A stretch of DNA of 64,000 nucleotides from Saposhnikovia divaricata (GCA_036435485.1 CM071599.1:210217178-210281177); one strand, 5' to 3'. Counted from the first letter of the stretch, positions 1 to 12,600 are shown. Translations and numbers: made by a program. Notes: a model not told the origin generated them from the letters alone.

Positions 1-271
1 ACTGCTCATTCATTAATCACCGATTTTTAGAACAATGTATATGACTCGAATACGAAAAATAGATGGTCTAAGTATTTTTTTTTTTTGATAATTTGACCAC
101 TAATTTAAAAGATTGCTAACATACTCGTATCCATCGAACATACCAATCCACATATAGTTCCGACTAATCTTACAATAAGAAAGTAGGAGAACAATTTTCA
201 ATTACGGTGAAAAAAAGAAAATTATCTGTTGATTCCATATTACTAATAAAAGGAAAAAAAACAGACATTTT

Positions 272-492
272 TGTTGAATATTCAAACTCTCTAGAAGAAA
301 ACAAGTTCAATGTTCAAACAAGGAGGCTAGTCTTTGTTCCATGTTCAAATATGGTAGGCTTGAAATAAATAATAGTGATGTAAGCAATGATTTTAGATTG
401 TATTTTGAAGTCTATAAATAGGCTCATTGTATTGCCATTATAAATATACCAAGAGAAATAAAAGAGAGAAACATAAGAGTTGTTTTCCAACA
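272..492 (+). repeat. 5' LTR of the copia element
   Basis: 221 bp, TG...CA ends. It carries a TATA-like TATAAATA at 413-420 and an AATAAA signal near 457, and is followed by the primer-binding site. It matches 4874-5119 closely. Confidence 0.93.
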
Positions 493-548
493 TTTGGTAT
501 CAGAGCTTGGTTGTTAAATTCTGTAAATTTTCCGGCGGAGAGACGAAG

Positions 549-660
549 TACTGTTCATACGGTACTGTTCATATGACACTGTTCATACGGGACTGTTCAT
601 ATGACACTGTTCATACGGTACTGTTCATATGGCACTGTTCATACAACACTGTCCATACAG
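549..660 (+). repeat. 8 x 14-bp tandem repeat in the copia leader
   Basis: Eight exact-length 14-bp units of the form NACTGTTCATAYRR run from 549 to 660, between the primer-binding site and the gag start at 685. The last bases of the first units alternate (ACGG then ATGA), giving a 28-bp higher-order period in the first half. The unit is read through by two overlapping spurious ORFs. Confidence 0.9.
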
Positions 661-684
661 ACGACATTGTTCACTGTAAAAATC

Positions 685-1675
685 ATGGGAGATTTTACAA
701 ACTCTATTCAGAAACTCAACAACAATAATTATGGGTCATGGAGTACCCGTATAAAGTTTTACCTGCTTGGACAGGATTTATGGGATAGACATAAGTTCCG
801 TCGATTCAACCTCAACACCGACACGACCAGAGGCTACACCTCAAAGACCAGTAGCTGACCCTGAGATCTTAAAGAAATGGAAGGTTAAGGCAGGCAAAAC
901 CATGTACGCTTTAACCGTAGTTGTGGAGGATGAATTTCTACAGCGAATCAAAGATGCTCAAACGCCGAAAGAAGCGTGGGACATATTAACAGGAGTTTTC
1001 GCTAAGAAGAATGATGCAAAATTACAAAGGCTCGAAAATGAGCTTTTGTCCATCTTCCAGCAAAATATGACCGTGAGTCAATATTTCTCAAAGGTAAAAT
1101 CTCTTTGTGACGAGATTTCCAAACTAGATCCAGAAAATGACATTACACAAACCAGAATGAAAATAATTATCATCCATGGACTAAAGCCGGAGTACAAGAG
1201 TATTATCACGGCAACTCGGGGCTGGGCCACCGATCCAACTATAGCAGATCTGGAGAATTTGCTAATTAACGAAGAGGAACTAGACAAACCCATGTCTAAT
1301 CAACCAACCATCTGTGAAGAGACGGCTCTTTTCACCAACAGGAGAGACGGTCGAGGACGCGGTCATGGTCATGGTCGTGATAGAGGTCGAGGACAAGGAC
1401 GTGGTGCCGGGAGATTCAATAGTCAAGAAAGAGACGTTCGAGGAAATTAATATAGAGGTTTCCAATCAGGGGGAGCTCGAGGAGCTCAAAATAATCATGG
1501 TGGTCAGAACCGGTGGCAACAAAAAGATCATCAAAGTGATGAATGTTATAATTATGGCAAGAAGGGACATTATGCAAGAAATTGTTGGTCTAAGAAAATT
1601 GAAGGAAATGTCGCAACATCTTCTAAGAACGAAGACGCTGGAGAAGAAGATTGGAACTTCGACATTTCTTTTTTT
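685..1675 (+). pseudogene. copia gag, frameshifted
   Basis: Starts ATG GGA GAT at 685 (MGDFTNSIQKLNNNNYGSWS), shifts frame near 790 and continues to a stop at 1448-1450, after which the same frame stays open. It has the copia gag core (around 900-1290) followed by an Arg/Gly-rich basic stretch (1350-1440). The zinc knuckle near 1545-1590 reads CYNYGKKGHYARNC, so the second Cys of the CX2C pair is Tyr. Frameshift, nonsense codon and knuckle change together mean no functional Gag is expected. Confidence 0.88.
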
Positions 1676-3099
1676 GTGGAAGAGAAAGATATTGTTGATG
1701 CACGAGGGAAATGCCCAACAGAAGAACATGCACTTACTGCTGTATGTGAGCAATCAGTCGACTACAAGAATAATTGGATAGTTGATTCAGGCTGTTCCAA
1801 TCATATGACCGGAGATGAGTCAAAATTGTCGAGCATAACCAAGTACACAGGAGATCGTGTTATCGTAACAGCAGATAACACACATTTGCCAATATCCTAT
1901 GTTGGCAAGTCGCAGTTATCACAAAAATATGGATATGAAGGTATGCAACTCAAAAATGTTTATCATGTCCCAGGGATGAAGAAGAACTTGCTGTTAGTAC
2001 CCCAACTAACAACTTCAGGTAACTATGTACTATTCGGCCCAGATGATGTGAAGGTGTATAAAGAATTAAAAGTCATAGGTACACCTTTCATAGAAGGACC
2101 GAAAATGAAGGCTATCTATGTGATTTCAGCTGAAGAGGCCTATGTAGACAAGGCCAGAAAGAGTGACACAGGCGACTTGTGGCATGCACGACTCGGGCAT
2201 GTCAACTATAGCAAATTGAAGATTATGATGCAAAAGTCAATGTTGAAGGGACTCCCACAAATTGAGATCCGCCATGATACTGTATGTGCTGGATGTCAAT
2301 ATGGTAAGGCGCATCAATTGCCGTACAAGGAGTTAAAGTTTAGAGCAAAGGAGCCGTTGTAGCTGGTGCATTCAGATGTTCTTGGAAAAATCAAACAACC
2401 ATCAACTCGTGGTTATCAATATTTGTTAACCTTCATTGATGATTTTTCGAGGTATGTGTGGGTAAACTTCTTAAAACATAAAGATGAGGTTTTTGAAAAA
2501 TTCAGGGAATTCAAGGACACGGTAGAACGCGAGCTCGGAAGAAAATCAAGTGCCTTCGCACTAATAATGGAGGAGAATACACTTCAAATGAGTTCAACAA
2601 CTACCTCAAGAAGTTCAACATCCGGAGATAACTCACTTGTGCAAAAACTCCACACCAGAATGGAGTAGCGGAGAGGAAGAACCGCCATCTAGCAGAGACG
2701 TGTAGAAGTCTTCTACATGCCAAGAATGTTGATACAAGGTTTTGGGCAGAATGCATGAAGACGGTGGTCTATATCACTAACAGGTTACCACAACCAAGGT
2801 TGGAATTTGTTTCACCATTTCATAAGGTGCACAATGTAAAACCAGCGGTCAATTATTTTTGGGTATTTTGTTGTGTATGTTATGTGTTTATTGCAGATGA
2901 AGACCGTAGTAAGTTTGATAAGAAAGCTATCCGCTGTATTTTTGTGGGATACGATAAACAGAAGAAAGGTTGGAGATGTTGTGATCCCAATACAAATAAG
3001 ATATATGTCTCACAAAATGTTGTATTCGATGCGGCATCTTCATCGTGGGCAAATAAAGTGGTGTTACCAGATTCACAGGAGCTGCAAGGAAAGTTATAA
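1676..3099 (+). pseudogene. copia protease and integrase, broken
   Basis: The aspartic protease active site is seen as IVDSGCSNHM near 1780. The integrase zinc-binding HHCC region follows (LWHARLGHVNY near 2180 and CAGCQYGK near 2290). A TAG at 2360-2362 interrupts the frame just before the first catalytic Asp (HSDV), and the Asp-containing stretch FIDDFSRYVWV follows. A frameshift near 2545 moves the rest, including the HQNGVAERKNR segment around 2650-2690 and the C-terminal domain with CIFVGYD, into another frame up to a stop at 3097. Domain order protease-integrase-RT places this in copia and not gypsy. Confidence 0.9.
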
Positions 3100-3273
3100 A
3101 TCAAGTTGCAGCTAGATTCCTCCCAAAATAATGATGTTATAGAGGAACCAGAATCCCCGACGGATCAATTGGAGGTACGATCCAAGTCAAGAAGCCCTTG
3201 GAGAACAGGTGTTCATGAAACACCAGATGAAGTACAGACTAATCAACCGGAAGAGCAACAACAAGAGCCTTCA

Positions 3274-4829
3274 TAACATCAAGTACGAAGGTCTAATAGA
3301 GATAGACGGCCAAATCCAAAGTATATAGATGCTACCTATGCTGAGGTCAAAGAGCCAACTAACTTTGATGAAGCATCAAAGAGTCCAGAGTGGAGAAAGG
3401 TCATGGAAGAAGAGATTTTGGCACTTAAACAAAATCAAACATGGAATTTAGTGCCAAAACCTGAAGTTGTTAAACCCATATCCTGTAAATGGGTTTACAA
3501 GTTAAAGATTCGCCCAGATGGTACGATCGAGCGATACAAGGCTCGATTAGTTATTCGCGGGTTTGCTCAGGAATATGGCATTGATTATTACGAGACATTC
3601 AGTCCAGTGGCAAAGATTACTACAGTTCGTGTCTTACTAGCTTTAGCCGCAAGTAAGTCACGGAAATTATGGCAGATGGATGTGAAGAATGCTTTTCTAC
3701 ATGGAGAACTTGATCATGACATTTATATTGATCAACCCCAAGGATTTGTGAATCATGAAAAGCCAAAATACGTGTGCAAGTTGAAGAAGGCATTATATGG
3801 CTTGAAGCAGGCACCCAGAGCATGGTACGGGAAGATTGCTGAGTTCCTAGTACAAAGTGGTTATCATGTTGCCCCAGCAGATTCGAGCTTGTTCGTAAAA
3901 TCTCAAGGGGGGAAATTATCAATTGTCCTTGTATATGTAGATGATTTAATCATCACTAGAGATGATAAAGATGAGATTCAACGAACAAAGAAAAACTTAT
4001 CAGTTCGATTTCAAATGAAGGAGCTTGGTGAGTTGAAGCACTTCCTAGGATTGGAAGTTGAAAGAAAGTTGAAAGAACGGAAGCTGGTATATTTCTTGGT
4101 CAACAAAAATATGCAAGAGATATCATTCAAAAGTATGGTCTAGCTGAATGCAAGCCGATCTCTACCCCAATGGAACCTAACTTAAAGTTGTGTGCCTACG
4201 ATGGAAAGGACTTGAAGGATACAAAAATGTATAGGCAAATAGTAGGTAGTCTTATCTACCTAACTCTTTCTAGACTAGACATAGCTTTCGCAGTAGGTGT
4301 TGTTAGCAGGTTCATGCAAAACCCAAGGAAGACACACCTTAAAGCAGTTAAAAGAATCTTGAGATATGTTAAAGGTACAATTGATTGGGGACTCTTCTAC
4401 AAGAATGGAGTACAAAGCAAGGTCAGCGGCTACAGTGATGCTGATTATGCAGGAGACCATGACACCAGGAAATCAACTACAGGATATGTATTTAATCTTG
4501 GATCAGGAGCTATATCATGGTGCAGTAAGAGACGACCTACTGTTTCTCTCTCAACCACAGAAGCAGAATATAGAGAAGGAGCGATGGCAGCACAAGAGTG
4601 TGCATGGTTGACTCAACTCATGAAGGACTTGAACCAACCAACCGAAGATGGAGTTCCATTACACTGTGACAATTTATCAGCAGTTCGTTTGGCCGAGAAT
4701 CCAGTCTTTCATGCTGTGACCAAACATGTCGAAGTACATTATCATTTCTTACGGGAAAAGGTACTTAAAGGAGATATTGACATGAAGGCAGTCAGGACTG
4801 AAGATCTTATTTGCAACAAAAATTTATGA
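3274..4829 (+). pseudogene. copia reverse transcriptase and RNase H, broken
   Basis: The RT part (3403-4143) has the copia signatures WKWVYKLK-like, RYKARLVIRGFAQ, QMDVKNAFLHGEL, LYGLKQAPRAW and the catalytic YVDD in LVYVDDLIIT. A frameshift near 4095 moves the RNase H part into another frame (4170-4829), which has SDADYAGD, SLSTTEAEY and the C-terminal KHVEVHYHFLRE. Each half is close to consensus on its own, but the two are no longer continuous with each other or with the integrase. Confidence 0.92.
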
Positions 4830-4873
4830 GTTTCGGAAATCACTCGGAATGGAAAGTCGAGTTTGAGGGGGAG

Positions 4874-5119
4874 TGTTGAATATTCAACTCTCAAGAAGAA
4901 AACAAGTTCAATGTTCAAACAAGGAGGCTAGTCTTTGTTCCATGTTCAAATATGGTAGGCTTGAAATAAATAATAGTGATGTAAGCAATGATGTTAGCTT
5001 GTATTTTGAAGTCTATAAATAGGCTCATTGTATTGTCATTATAAATATACCAAGAGAAATAAAAGAGAGAAATACAAGAGTTGTTTTCTAGAGATAAACA
5101 CAAGAGTTGTTTTCCAATA
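4874..5119 (+). repeat. 3' LTR of the copia element
   Basis: Starts TGTTGAATATTC and has the same TATAAAT box at 5014-5020 as the 5' LTR. Near its 3' end the stretch containing ACAAGAGTTGTTTTC is duplicated (about 5076-5116), making it 25 bp longer than the left LTR; it ends ATA rather than ACA. It points towards the ALDH gene, with the LTR TATA box about 275 bp from the ALDH start codon. Confidence 0.92.
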
Positions 5120-5241
5120 ATTTTGATTGAACCTAATTGGGATTTTGTTTGCGCAATAAATTGCACAAGCAAGTCTACATGCTCCTATTTTATGGCGAAG
5201 TATAGGGGGATAAACACCAACATGCATTCATTGTGAGAGCT

Positions 5242-5248
5242 TATAAAT
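5242..5248 (+). promoter_or_regulatory. TATA box of the ALDH gene
   Basis: TATAAAT, 44 bp before the ATG at 5292. It leaves a short 5'UTR. It is 118 bp downstream of the copia target duplication, so the native core promoter survived the insertion while everything farther upstream was pushed about 4.85 kb away. Confidence 0.6.
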
Positions 5249-5291
5249 CCCCCGAAAAACCATCATAATATTTAACACATCATATTTTTAC

Positions 5292-8200
5292 ATGGATCAG
5301 CATAATATTGGCATGTCTGTAAACTACTCTATTGGAGAAAGTACTGGTGATCATGAGGAGTACTTAATTAATTTGGAAGGAGAATTAGAGGAGCTCAGAG
5401 AGACTTTTTACTCGGGAAAGACAAGAGATGCATCTTGGAGGAGGTCTCAGCTCAAAGCTTTACTAAATCTACTTAAGGACAATGAAGATGACATGTTCCG
5501 AGCTCTTAAACAAGATCTGGGCAAGCATCGTTGTGAAGCTTATAGAGATGAGGTATGTATGTTTGCAACTCCACTTTTCGGCCCATTTCCGACCGTTATT
5601 TTGGTCGATTTTAGTTCAGCCACTGTCGATCAGTTTTAGAACAAAATTAACGTTCGGATTAGACTTGGTAGCTAGGTTTTACGCTATTTGATCAGTAAGA
5701 TTATTGACTACTAGGTTCCAAAATTGTATTTTGTTCATATTATTTTGTTATCACGATATTTTGACTACTGAAGCAAAATAATCCTCAATTAAAGTTTTAT
5801 TCACCGAATGTTTCTTACTGCAACCGAAGTAGTTGGTTAGAGCATCATCATCAAACTTGACCTAAATAACTTATACAGTGAATTGTAAAATCTGCAGATT
5901 GGAACTGTAACAAAGTCTGTACACTATGCACTGGACGGTTTAAAAAATTGGATGTCAGCGAAAAAGGTAAAAACTACTCCCTCCGTCCCATCCATTTCTT
6001 TACATAAAAAACTGCGTATCTGACACGCATTTTAAGGTGTATTTTAAAGATAGTTCTATAACTTATTTTTTATATTTTCTTTTTTTGTATAAAAATAGAA
6101 TTGTTCTATTTTTATACAAAAAAATAAAATATCAAAAATAAGTTATAGAGCTATCCTTAAAATGCATCTTAAAATCCGTACCGAAAACTGGTCCGCAAAT
6201 ATGAGTACTAATTAACTGATTATCGAATTTGTAACCCACACTATACTAATATGTTATAGCTTGTTTAATCTGCAGGTTAATCTGCCTATTATTGCATTCC
6301 CTGCAACGGCAGAGTTGATTCCTGAACCACTTGGTCTTGTCTATATCATTTCCTCGTGGAACTTTCCTATTGGTAATTATCAAATTTAAGTAGACCCTTT
6401 TAATTATTTGCACAAGTCATGTCAAAATGACAAAATATAATGAGTAATGCTACATATCCCGAAAATGTTCCCGAATATCACATGACATCGTTTTATGGTT
6501 CATCTCATTTATGAAAAGATAACCAATTGTATGATGACAACTCAGCATTTGGGAATGCTTTCGGGAGTTGTAGCATTTCTCAAATATAACATGTACTATT
6601 CGTAAAATCAATGACAAAATAAATGTCAGGGTTATTGCTGGAACCATTGATCGGAGCAATAGCTGCCGGAAACGTTGTCGTATTAAAACCATCGGAATTG
6701 GCTCCTGCATGTTCTGCAGTGCTGGCTAGTGTGATCGACAAGTACCTTGACAATAAAGCTATCAAAGTATTTCAAGGTGGTGTTTCTGTTAGCCAGCAAC
6801 TTCTTCAACATAAATGGGACAAGATTTTCTTCACAGGTTCTCTTGGTTACTTTGAACTTAATTTAAGCTTCATCCAAATCATTACTAACTAATTAATCAT
6901 GAATTCAACTGATAATAAATTGATTTTAGGTAGTGCACAAGTGGGCCGAATAGTTATGGCGGCAGCTGCGAATCATCTCACACCTGTGACCTTAGAATTA
7001 GGTGGTAAGTGCCCTGCAGTTGTGGATTCAATCTCTAGTTCTTGGGATAGAGAGGTAAGCTTCTAGCTAGTATATATGTTCTAAGTATCATAATACATTT
7101 TTTTTTTTTTTGAAAATACATTTTTTTTTTGAAAATTAAGTACAAAATATTCAAGACTCTACAAACTAGCTAGTTTAACATATATCCGTGACTAGTACAT
7201 AGTTACACATTACATTTTTTTTTTAATTAATTACAATTACCTTGATATATAACCAACTCATCTAAAACTAGTACCTAAAAAGAGGAAAAAGAATTGACGG
7301 ACAACTAAATAAACCATGCATATGGGGTTGGAGTACTCAAACCTCATATCCCTACCTAAATCGAATTCTAATATCACAAATGTTAAGTTACCAACTCATC
7401 ATCATGTGTCAAATGGAAGTCTTAAATGGTCATTATAATATATTCCGGTTTTTTGGTTACATGTATATCAGTGTACTTTTAAGCGGCTTCTTGGTGGTAA
7501 ATTTGCGTCATGTGCTGGTCAAGTCTGCATTGGAGTTGATTACATTCTTGTCGAAAAGAGATTCGTATCCACCTTGGTACGTTGATGAACATTTTGATGT
7601 TTGTGATTCTGAGTTATATTTAGGAGCTCATGATGCTTTCGAGAACCTATAATCTTAAATTAATTATAAGAACCATAATTACGGTTTTAGGTGTCAAGGC
7701 TGCAGATATGGGTCAAGAAGATGTTTGGAGATAATCCGAAAGAATGTATGGCAAGGATAATAAATAAACAACATTTCATGAGATTGAAGAATCTGTTGAG
7801 TGATCCTCTTGTCAAAGCTTCTATCCGATATGGTGGTTCTTTCGACGAAGATAATTTGTAAGTTAAAAACAATTACTAGCTATTTAATACAAACATGCAA
7901 TGGTTTTTGCTTGTAAGTTGCAACAAACTGCACAATCTGGAAGACTGCTGTTGTTAAATGTAAAAAATCTAGTTAGTGGTTTTTGAAAAACCATGAATTT
8001 CGGGAGAGTTGATCATCACGAGAAATCTTGTGTTTTCGGAACTCATTAGTGAGTTTGCGCCCCATTATAGTTTTATTGAGGAAATTATGCTGATTTACTC
8101 CACCTATACATAGGGGGATTTTGACTGTGAGGTGTTTAAATGTATAAAGTGCTTGTAATGCTTTCGTAGCACCTCAAGGTTTTAGGAGAAAACAACGATT

Positions 8201-9058
8201 AATTAAGATTTTTTGAAATTTACTGAATTGCAGATTCATTGAGCCAACAATACTGGTAGATCCGCCACTCCATTCTGCAATCATGACAGAAGAGATTTTT
8301 GGTCCATTGCTTCCTATCATCACAGTTAGAAATTTCTTCTCTGTACATGTGAATATAATCATATTATCATTCTTATGCAAGATCTTATTTAATGCTTAAG
8401 ATCGTCTCAGACACAGCCTACTGGCAAATTGTCTCTTAGTGCTGAATACGTTTTAATATTGATCCTTGTTCTCCCCTCTCCCCTGTAATCATATTATAAT
8501 TCTAATGTTCTATCTTAATGTGTAATTTTATTGGTAAATTTGAATGCAGCTGGAGAAGATTGAAGACAGTGTTAACTTTATCAGATCTCGACCTAAACCA
8601 CTTACAATCTATGCCTTCACAAATAATGAGAAGCTCAAGAAAATGCTGATTTCAGGGACATCATCTGGAGGCATAACATTTAATGACACATTAGTTCAAG
8701 TATCTACCTCTCTAACTATATCCTTGCATAGTTCGTAGAGTGCATATCTCCTTGCTCTCGTCTGTATTTTATGTAACACGTTGTAATCTAGTTCTATGTT
8801 TCCACGTTAAATGTGCAGCATGCTGCGGACACTATCCCATTTGGAGGCGTTGGACAAAGCGGATTTGGAAGGTACCATGGAAAATTCTCTTTCGATACCT
8901 TCACCCATGAGAAAGCAATTTTGAGGAGAAGCTTTCTCACTGACTTCTGGTTCAGGTTTCCGCCATGGAATGATAAAAAGTTGCAGCTCTTTAGAGATGC
9001 TTACAAATATGATTACATTGGTATTGGCCTCACTGTGTTGGGCTTGAAAAAGTATTGA
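5292..9058 (+). CDS. aldehyde dehydrogenase, ALDH3 family
   Basis: Oxidises aldehydes, probably fatty or lipid-peroxide aldehydes, to acids with NAD(P)+. Ten exons: 5292-5552, 5898-5966, 6276-6372, 6630-6836, 6930-7054, 7472-7576, 7691-7857, 8234-8324, 8550-8699 and 8819-9058. They total 1512 bp (503 aa) with every phase consistent and GT-AG borders. Motifs include SSWNFPIG, EPLIGAIAAGN and VVLKPSE (cofactor region), FFTGS, the general-base Glu in LELGGK, the catalytic Cys in GKFASCAGQVCIG, EEIFGPLLP, and the ALDH3 C-terminal IPFGGVGQSGFGRYHGKFSFD. No plastid transit peptide is obvious, so it is closer to the ALDH3F/3H type than the plastid 3I type; this subclass call is an inference. The gene looks intact. 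It converges on ORC1. Confidence 0.93.
5975..6207. mobile_element. Stowaway-like MITE in ALDH intron 2
   Basis: Begins with the Stowaway-type end TACTCCCTCCGTCCC and ends ...GAGTA. Between them is a long imperfect palindrome: the arm from about 6034 to 6102 pairs with about 6105-6177, with a 3-bp loop. The right terminal repeat has decayed. Confidence 0.65.
6442..6581. mobile_element. Mutator-like MITE in ALDH intron 3
   Basis: A 140-bp element with 31-bp imperfect terminal inverted repeats (GAGTAATGCTACATATCCCG at the left; the reverse complement of the right end reads GAGAAATGCTACAACTCCCG). It is flanked by a 9-bp near-duplication, AAATATAAT at 6433-6441 and AAATATAAC at 6582-6590. A 9-bp target duplication is typical of Mutator-type elements. 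Confidence 0.72.
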
Positions 9059-9665
9059 TCAGTGAGGTTGATTCGTTTACCACCTACCATTTTGCCTATA
9101 TCTGTTTTCTTGGAACGCACTTAATTTGTTGTTTCAATGCTTATAAATTGTCAAGCTCAAGTTGATCAAAGCTATTACTGTACTGGACAAGTTTAAGTAA
9201 TTATTTATCCGATTTGTGGTGAATGAAACAGTGTATTGACTATGTTTTGCCGATAAACGGAGTGCATAAAGCAGAATACCAACTATGCTGTTGCACAAGA
9301 GCAGTCCATAAAAGTAAAAGCCTCGCAAATAGTACCAAAAGTCACCTATAGAAGCTCTCTTTCTTCTTTTTCTGTTGTCAAGCACAAAATTTCTTTATAG
9401 TCTATAATTATTCTCATTTAGAATCCTCAATATTTTTATATTCAAAAAGAAAAGGTACAGTTACAATTTATAAATATAATACAGTTCTTCTGGAACTGCT
9501 GAAATCTCAGATCAAACCTGAGAATAAATAATCAATGAAATAATGGTACAATTGAACACGTAATGCACAAATACTGTCATTTCTGAATTTTGAAGATAAA
9601 GTTTTGGGACAATAACCAAATCACCAGCGGAGAAAGTTGCATGCTCCCTTAATGTCATTACTGGC
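9059..9665. other. intergenic region between convergent ALDH and ORC1
   Basis: 607 bp holding the 3' flanks of two tail-to-tail genes. AT-rich, with no further ORF or repeat that I can support. The two 3'UTRs probably lie here, but I cannot place the poly(A) sites. Confidence 0.6.
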
Positions 9666-12600
9666 TCAAAGATATTTGGCCAACCAAGGTGCTTCCTGAG
9701 TGTCTTTCAGTGCAAACGAAACATCATCGCTGTAAGAAATTAACACAAACAATTGACACATGATGATGATGATAATAATAGCTGGTTTTACTTGAGCACT
9801 ACAATTCACGATTGATCCTTACTATTATTAGCATATCAACCTTCCAAGTAAAGCAAACTGCAAATTGTACAGTTTGCAGTTGCTAGCCTTTTCCATGTGT
9901 TAACATATGAAGTGACAGCTCTAGGAGAGATTGTTGCAAAGATTATCATAAACAAACTAATAGTGATTGGTGTAAAGCAAAAAAAAAAAAGTGAGTTAGA
10001 TAATTTTAAAGAAACAGAGGATGCTATGTGTTATCCAGTCCTGGCAAGTGGTACAAAGTACAAATGGGGGAATAGTGTCAAAGATAGTAGCAGCACAGTG
10101 GATTTTATGTACTTTGGTTTTGCCTTCTTGTGAGAATATGAGAGAGAAGTAATGCTAGGTTGCTGTGATTGTCATGTACGCAAGCTTATGTGTTCGAGCT
10201 CAGTTTGCTAACTCCATTTAGTGTATCATGGAGGAAGGAAAGTTGGACAAGGCTATGCAGATGATATGAAGAGAGGAATATTTCAAATATATATATAAAA
10301 TAAATAAGATAGCCTACAGAACCCATTTGTAAAAATGTTTGATTCATTATGCTAATGATTTACATTTACTACAAAAGTGGCTATTGAGCGGAGTTCCCTT
10401 ATGTTGAATAATTTTATAATCCATTAAGACCTTCTTCTAACACCTTAAGGTTTTGGGAGAGTTGGTTACTGAACATGGTATCAGAGTTCGGTTTCCCACC
10501 CTCATTTGCAGAGTTGGTTACTTATCACCTAAAAAGAGAGTTGGTTACTTATCACCTTAAAAGCTTGCTCAACTTCCAAGCTGGAAAATGTGAAGAAAGA
10601 GTCCTAACTGCTGACGTAACCAATTAAAGATAAAAACATCAAATATCGATTTATAATTTTTCCTTGCTCTTATTCTGCTTGCATCCATCCTTTATTATCC
10701 CTTGTTTTACCCTTGCAGTTGTATTGCATTGCTTCTTATACTTGTATATGTCATTGATTTCTCATCCTAAGAGTCTAAAACTGTGTGACTGACCAACTGC
10801 GCCTTAACATTTACTTTTTAAATACAAGTGCACAGATAGATTAAAATGATCTTCCAACTCTATTTAGGTTTTACTTTGGCAAAAAAAGTTTTGTAAGACC
10901 TCCGGTCTAACAGAGACAAGTGAGTCGGGGCCAAGGAATTTGTAATGAACTACTAACCTTGGAAAGTTGAGCTGCAATTTTTGTAACCTGTGTTTTGCTC
11001 CTGCTTCACACAAAATGATTCTACACTCCCCAAGTTTACAGCTGCCAAAAGAAAAAACAAAAAAAAGGAAGACTTAAATAGGGGAGAGGCAATAGCTGAT
11101 TAAAAAAGAAATAACAGAGAGACAATATTTAGCTATCTGCTTCTACAAACATAAGTAACAAATAGGAAGATAGTATGTTGCTTACCCAACTTTCAAAAGT
11201 GAGTCCCAACCAGGAAATGCTTCTCCATTACTAGTACAGAAACATGAGACAGTGACTGCCAACTGCATCCAGAAAATGTATGCTTCAGTAATCATTTACT
11301 AATTTACACATAATGAAGTTTCCTGGTTCCAAATGCAAAAGTGGTCTCGTTAACACTACATTAGCCACGCACAAATAATGGGGATTCTTTTATTTGTGTG
11401 GAACAGTAGCAAAGAGCCGGAGAGGAGTACATTGCCAATTAACTAAAATTTGTATCTATTAATCCTATGTGAGGGAGACATGAAATTCAAGCTGATGTGG
11501 CTATTACGATTTATCTATGCTTTTACAGAAATAGAGTATTTTCATGAGCTTTAGGAAATAAAATTTGTTACAAGATGCCATTTACAACCCACAAAGAAAA
11601 AACCAAACATACCCCATGTATCCCGCTCATAAAACAGATTCTGTTGATCACCCAGTACATATATATTTGTGCAACAAAATAATATGATTTTACTAATGCA
11701 ATGTCAATTACATAAGAATTCTGCACCAGCATTTTATTTTGAGATCATAGACAGAAATTAAATCCAAATGCAAACGGTAAATAGTATTCAAAGAGCTTGA
11801 ACAAGAGGTCTTTGAATGTTCACCTGCTCAAATGTGGTTTCACTCATTCCAGTTTTATGGAACTCATGCACCAAAGCTGCCAAGAAGATTTTGCCGAGTT
11901 TGGAACAACTTCTCATTACCTAGGGGAGAAAAAAGTATATAACGGAGGCAATATGTAGTTAAATTTCTATTTCCGCAAACGTAACAAAAGCAGCTAGAAA
12001 CAATTAACCATCTAACACATAGCATAATCAGCTGTTGAAGCAGTAACACTGATAGTTAAAACCAGTCGAGCATAAAACAAACATAGTTGGCATTTGGTTT
12101 AAATTGAATATTTATTGTAAATTTTGAAAGTAATTTAGCTTATAATTCACCTGAATATGAGGAGCCTGAAACATTTCCTTTATTGCTGCTTCCACCTCTG
12201 CCATACCAACAAGAACGTTTCCTGGAGAGAAGACATAAAGGGACACATTAAGTGAAAAAATTAATATTTAATTACATGTGGTAATTAAGATGCTTATCAT
12301 GATTATAGAAATATATTGACTTTCAAAGATAACCAACTGTAGGAAAACATACAGACTGACACAGGCCTATGTATTTTCAGTGAGACAGAACAAAATCTTA
12401 TGCAATAATCTTAAAGATAAACAGAATTTTAAGAGTGTCTATATATATTGTGCATCTATATTGTCCACAGAATGGATTCAAAAAATAACTAGCTTGCAGG
12501 AATTGGGGTCGTTCTGTCCAATAAATGGATACCCCACAAATAATCAGATTTCTCTTAATGACAAAAAACATATCCCTGGTGACATAAGACTGAATCTCAG

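Larger units (their letters stand above)
272..5119 (+). mobile_element. Ty1/copia LTR retrotransposon, full length but decayed
   Basis: Two LTRs starting TGTTGAATATTC (272-492 and 4874-5119) flank gag-pol remains. The 5-bp repeat ATTTT lies at 267-271 and 5120-5124, a target-site duplication. A primer-binding site TGGTATCAGAGC (initiator tRNA-Met type) starts at 496, and a purine tract (GAGGGGGAG) ends at 4873. Domain order gag, protease, integrase, reverse transcriptase, RNase H is that of Ty1/copia. The frame is broken by at least two stops (1448-1450, 2360-2362, then another near 3274) and at least three frameshifts (near 790, 2545 and 4095), so it cannot be autonomous. The LTRs differ by roughly six substitutions plus a duplicated 3' tail in the right LTR, so the insertion is not recent. 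Confidence 0.96.

Noticed and set aside
1..266. Possible gene upstream of the copia element
   Set aside because: Short AT-rich flank with no ORF or splice signal that can be supported.
480..858. Two overlapping plus-strand ORFs across the 14-bp repeats
   Set aside because: They arise because a 14-bp repeat without stops is open in several frames; the only meaningful protein start there is the gag ATG at 685.
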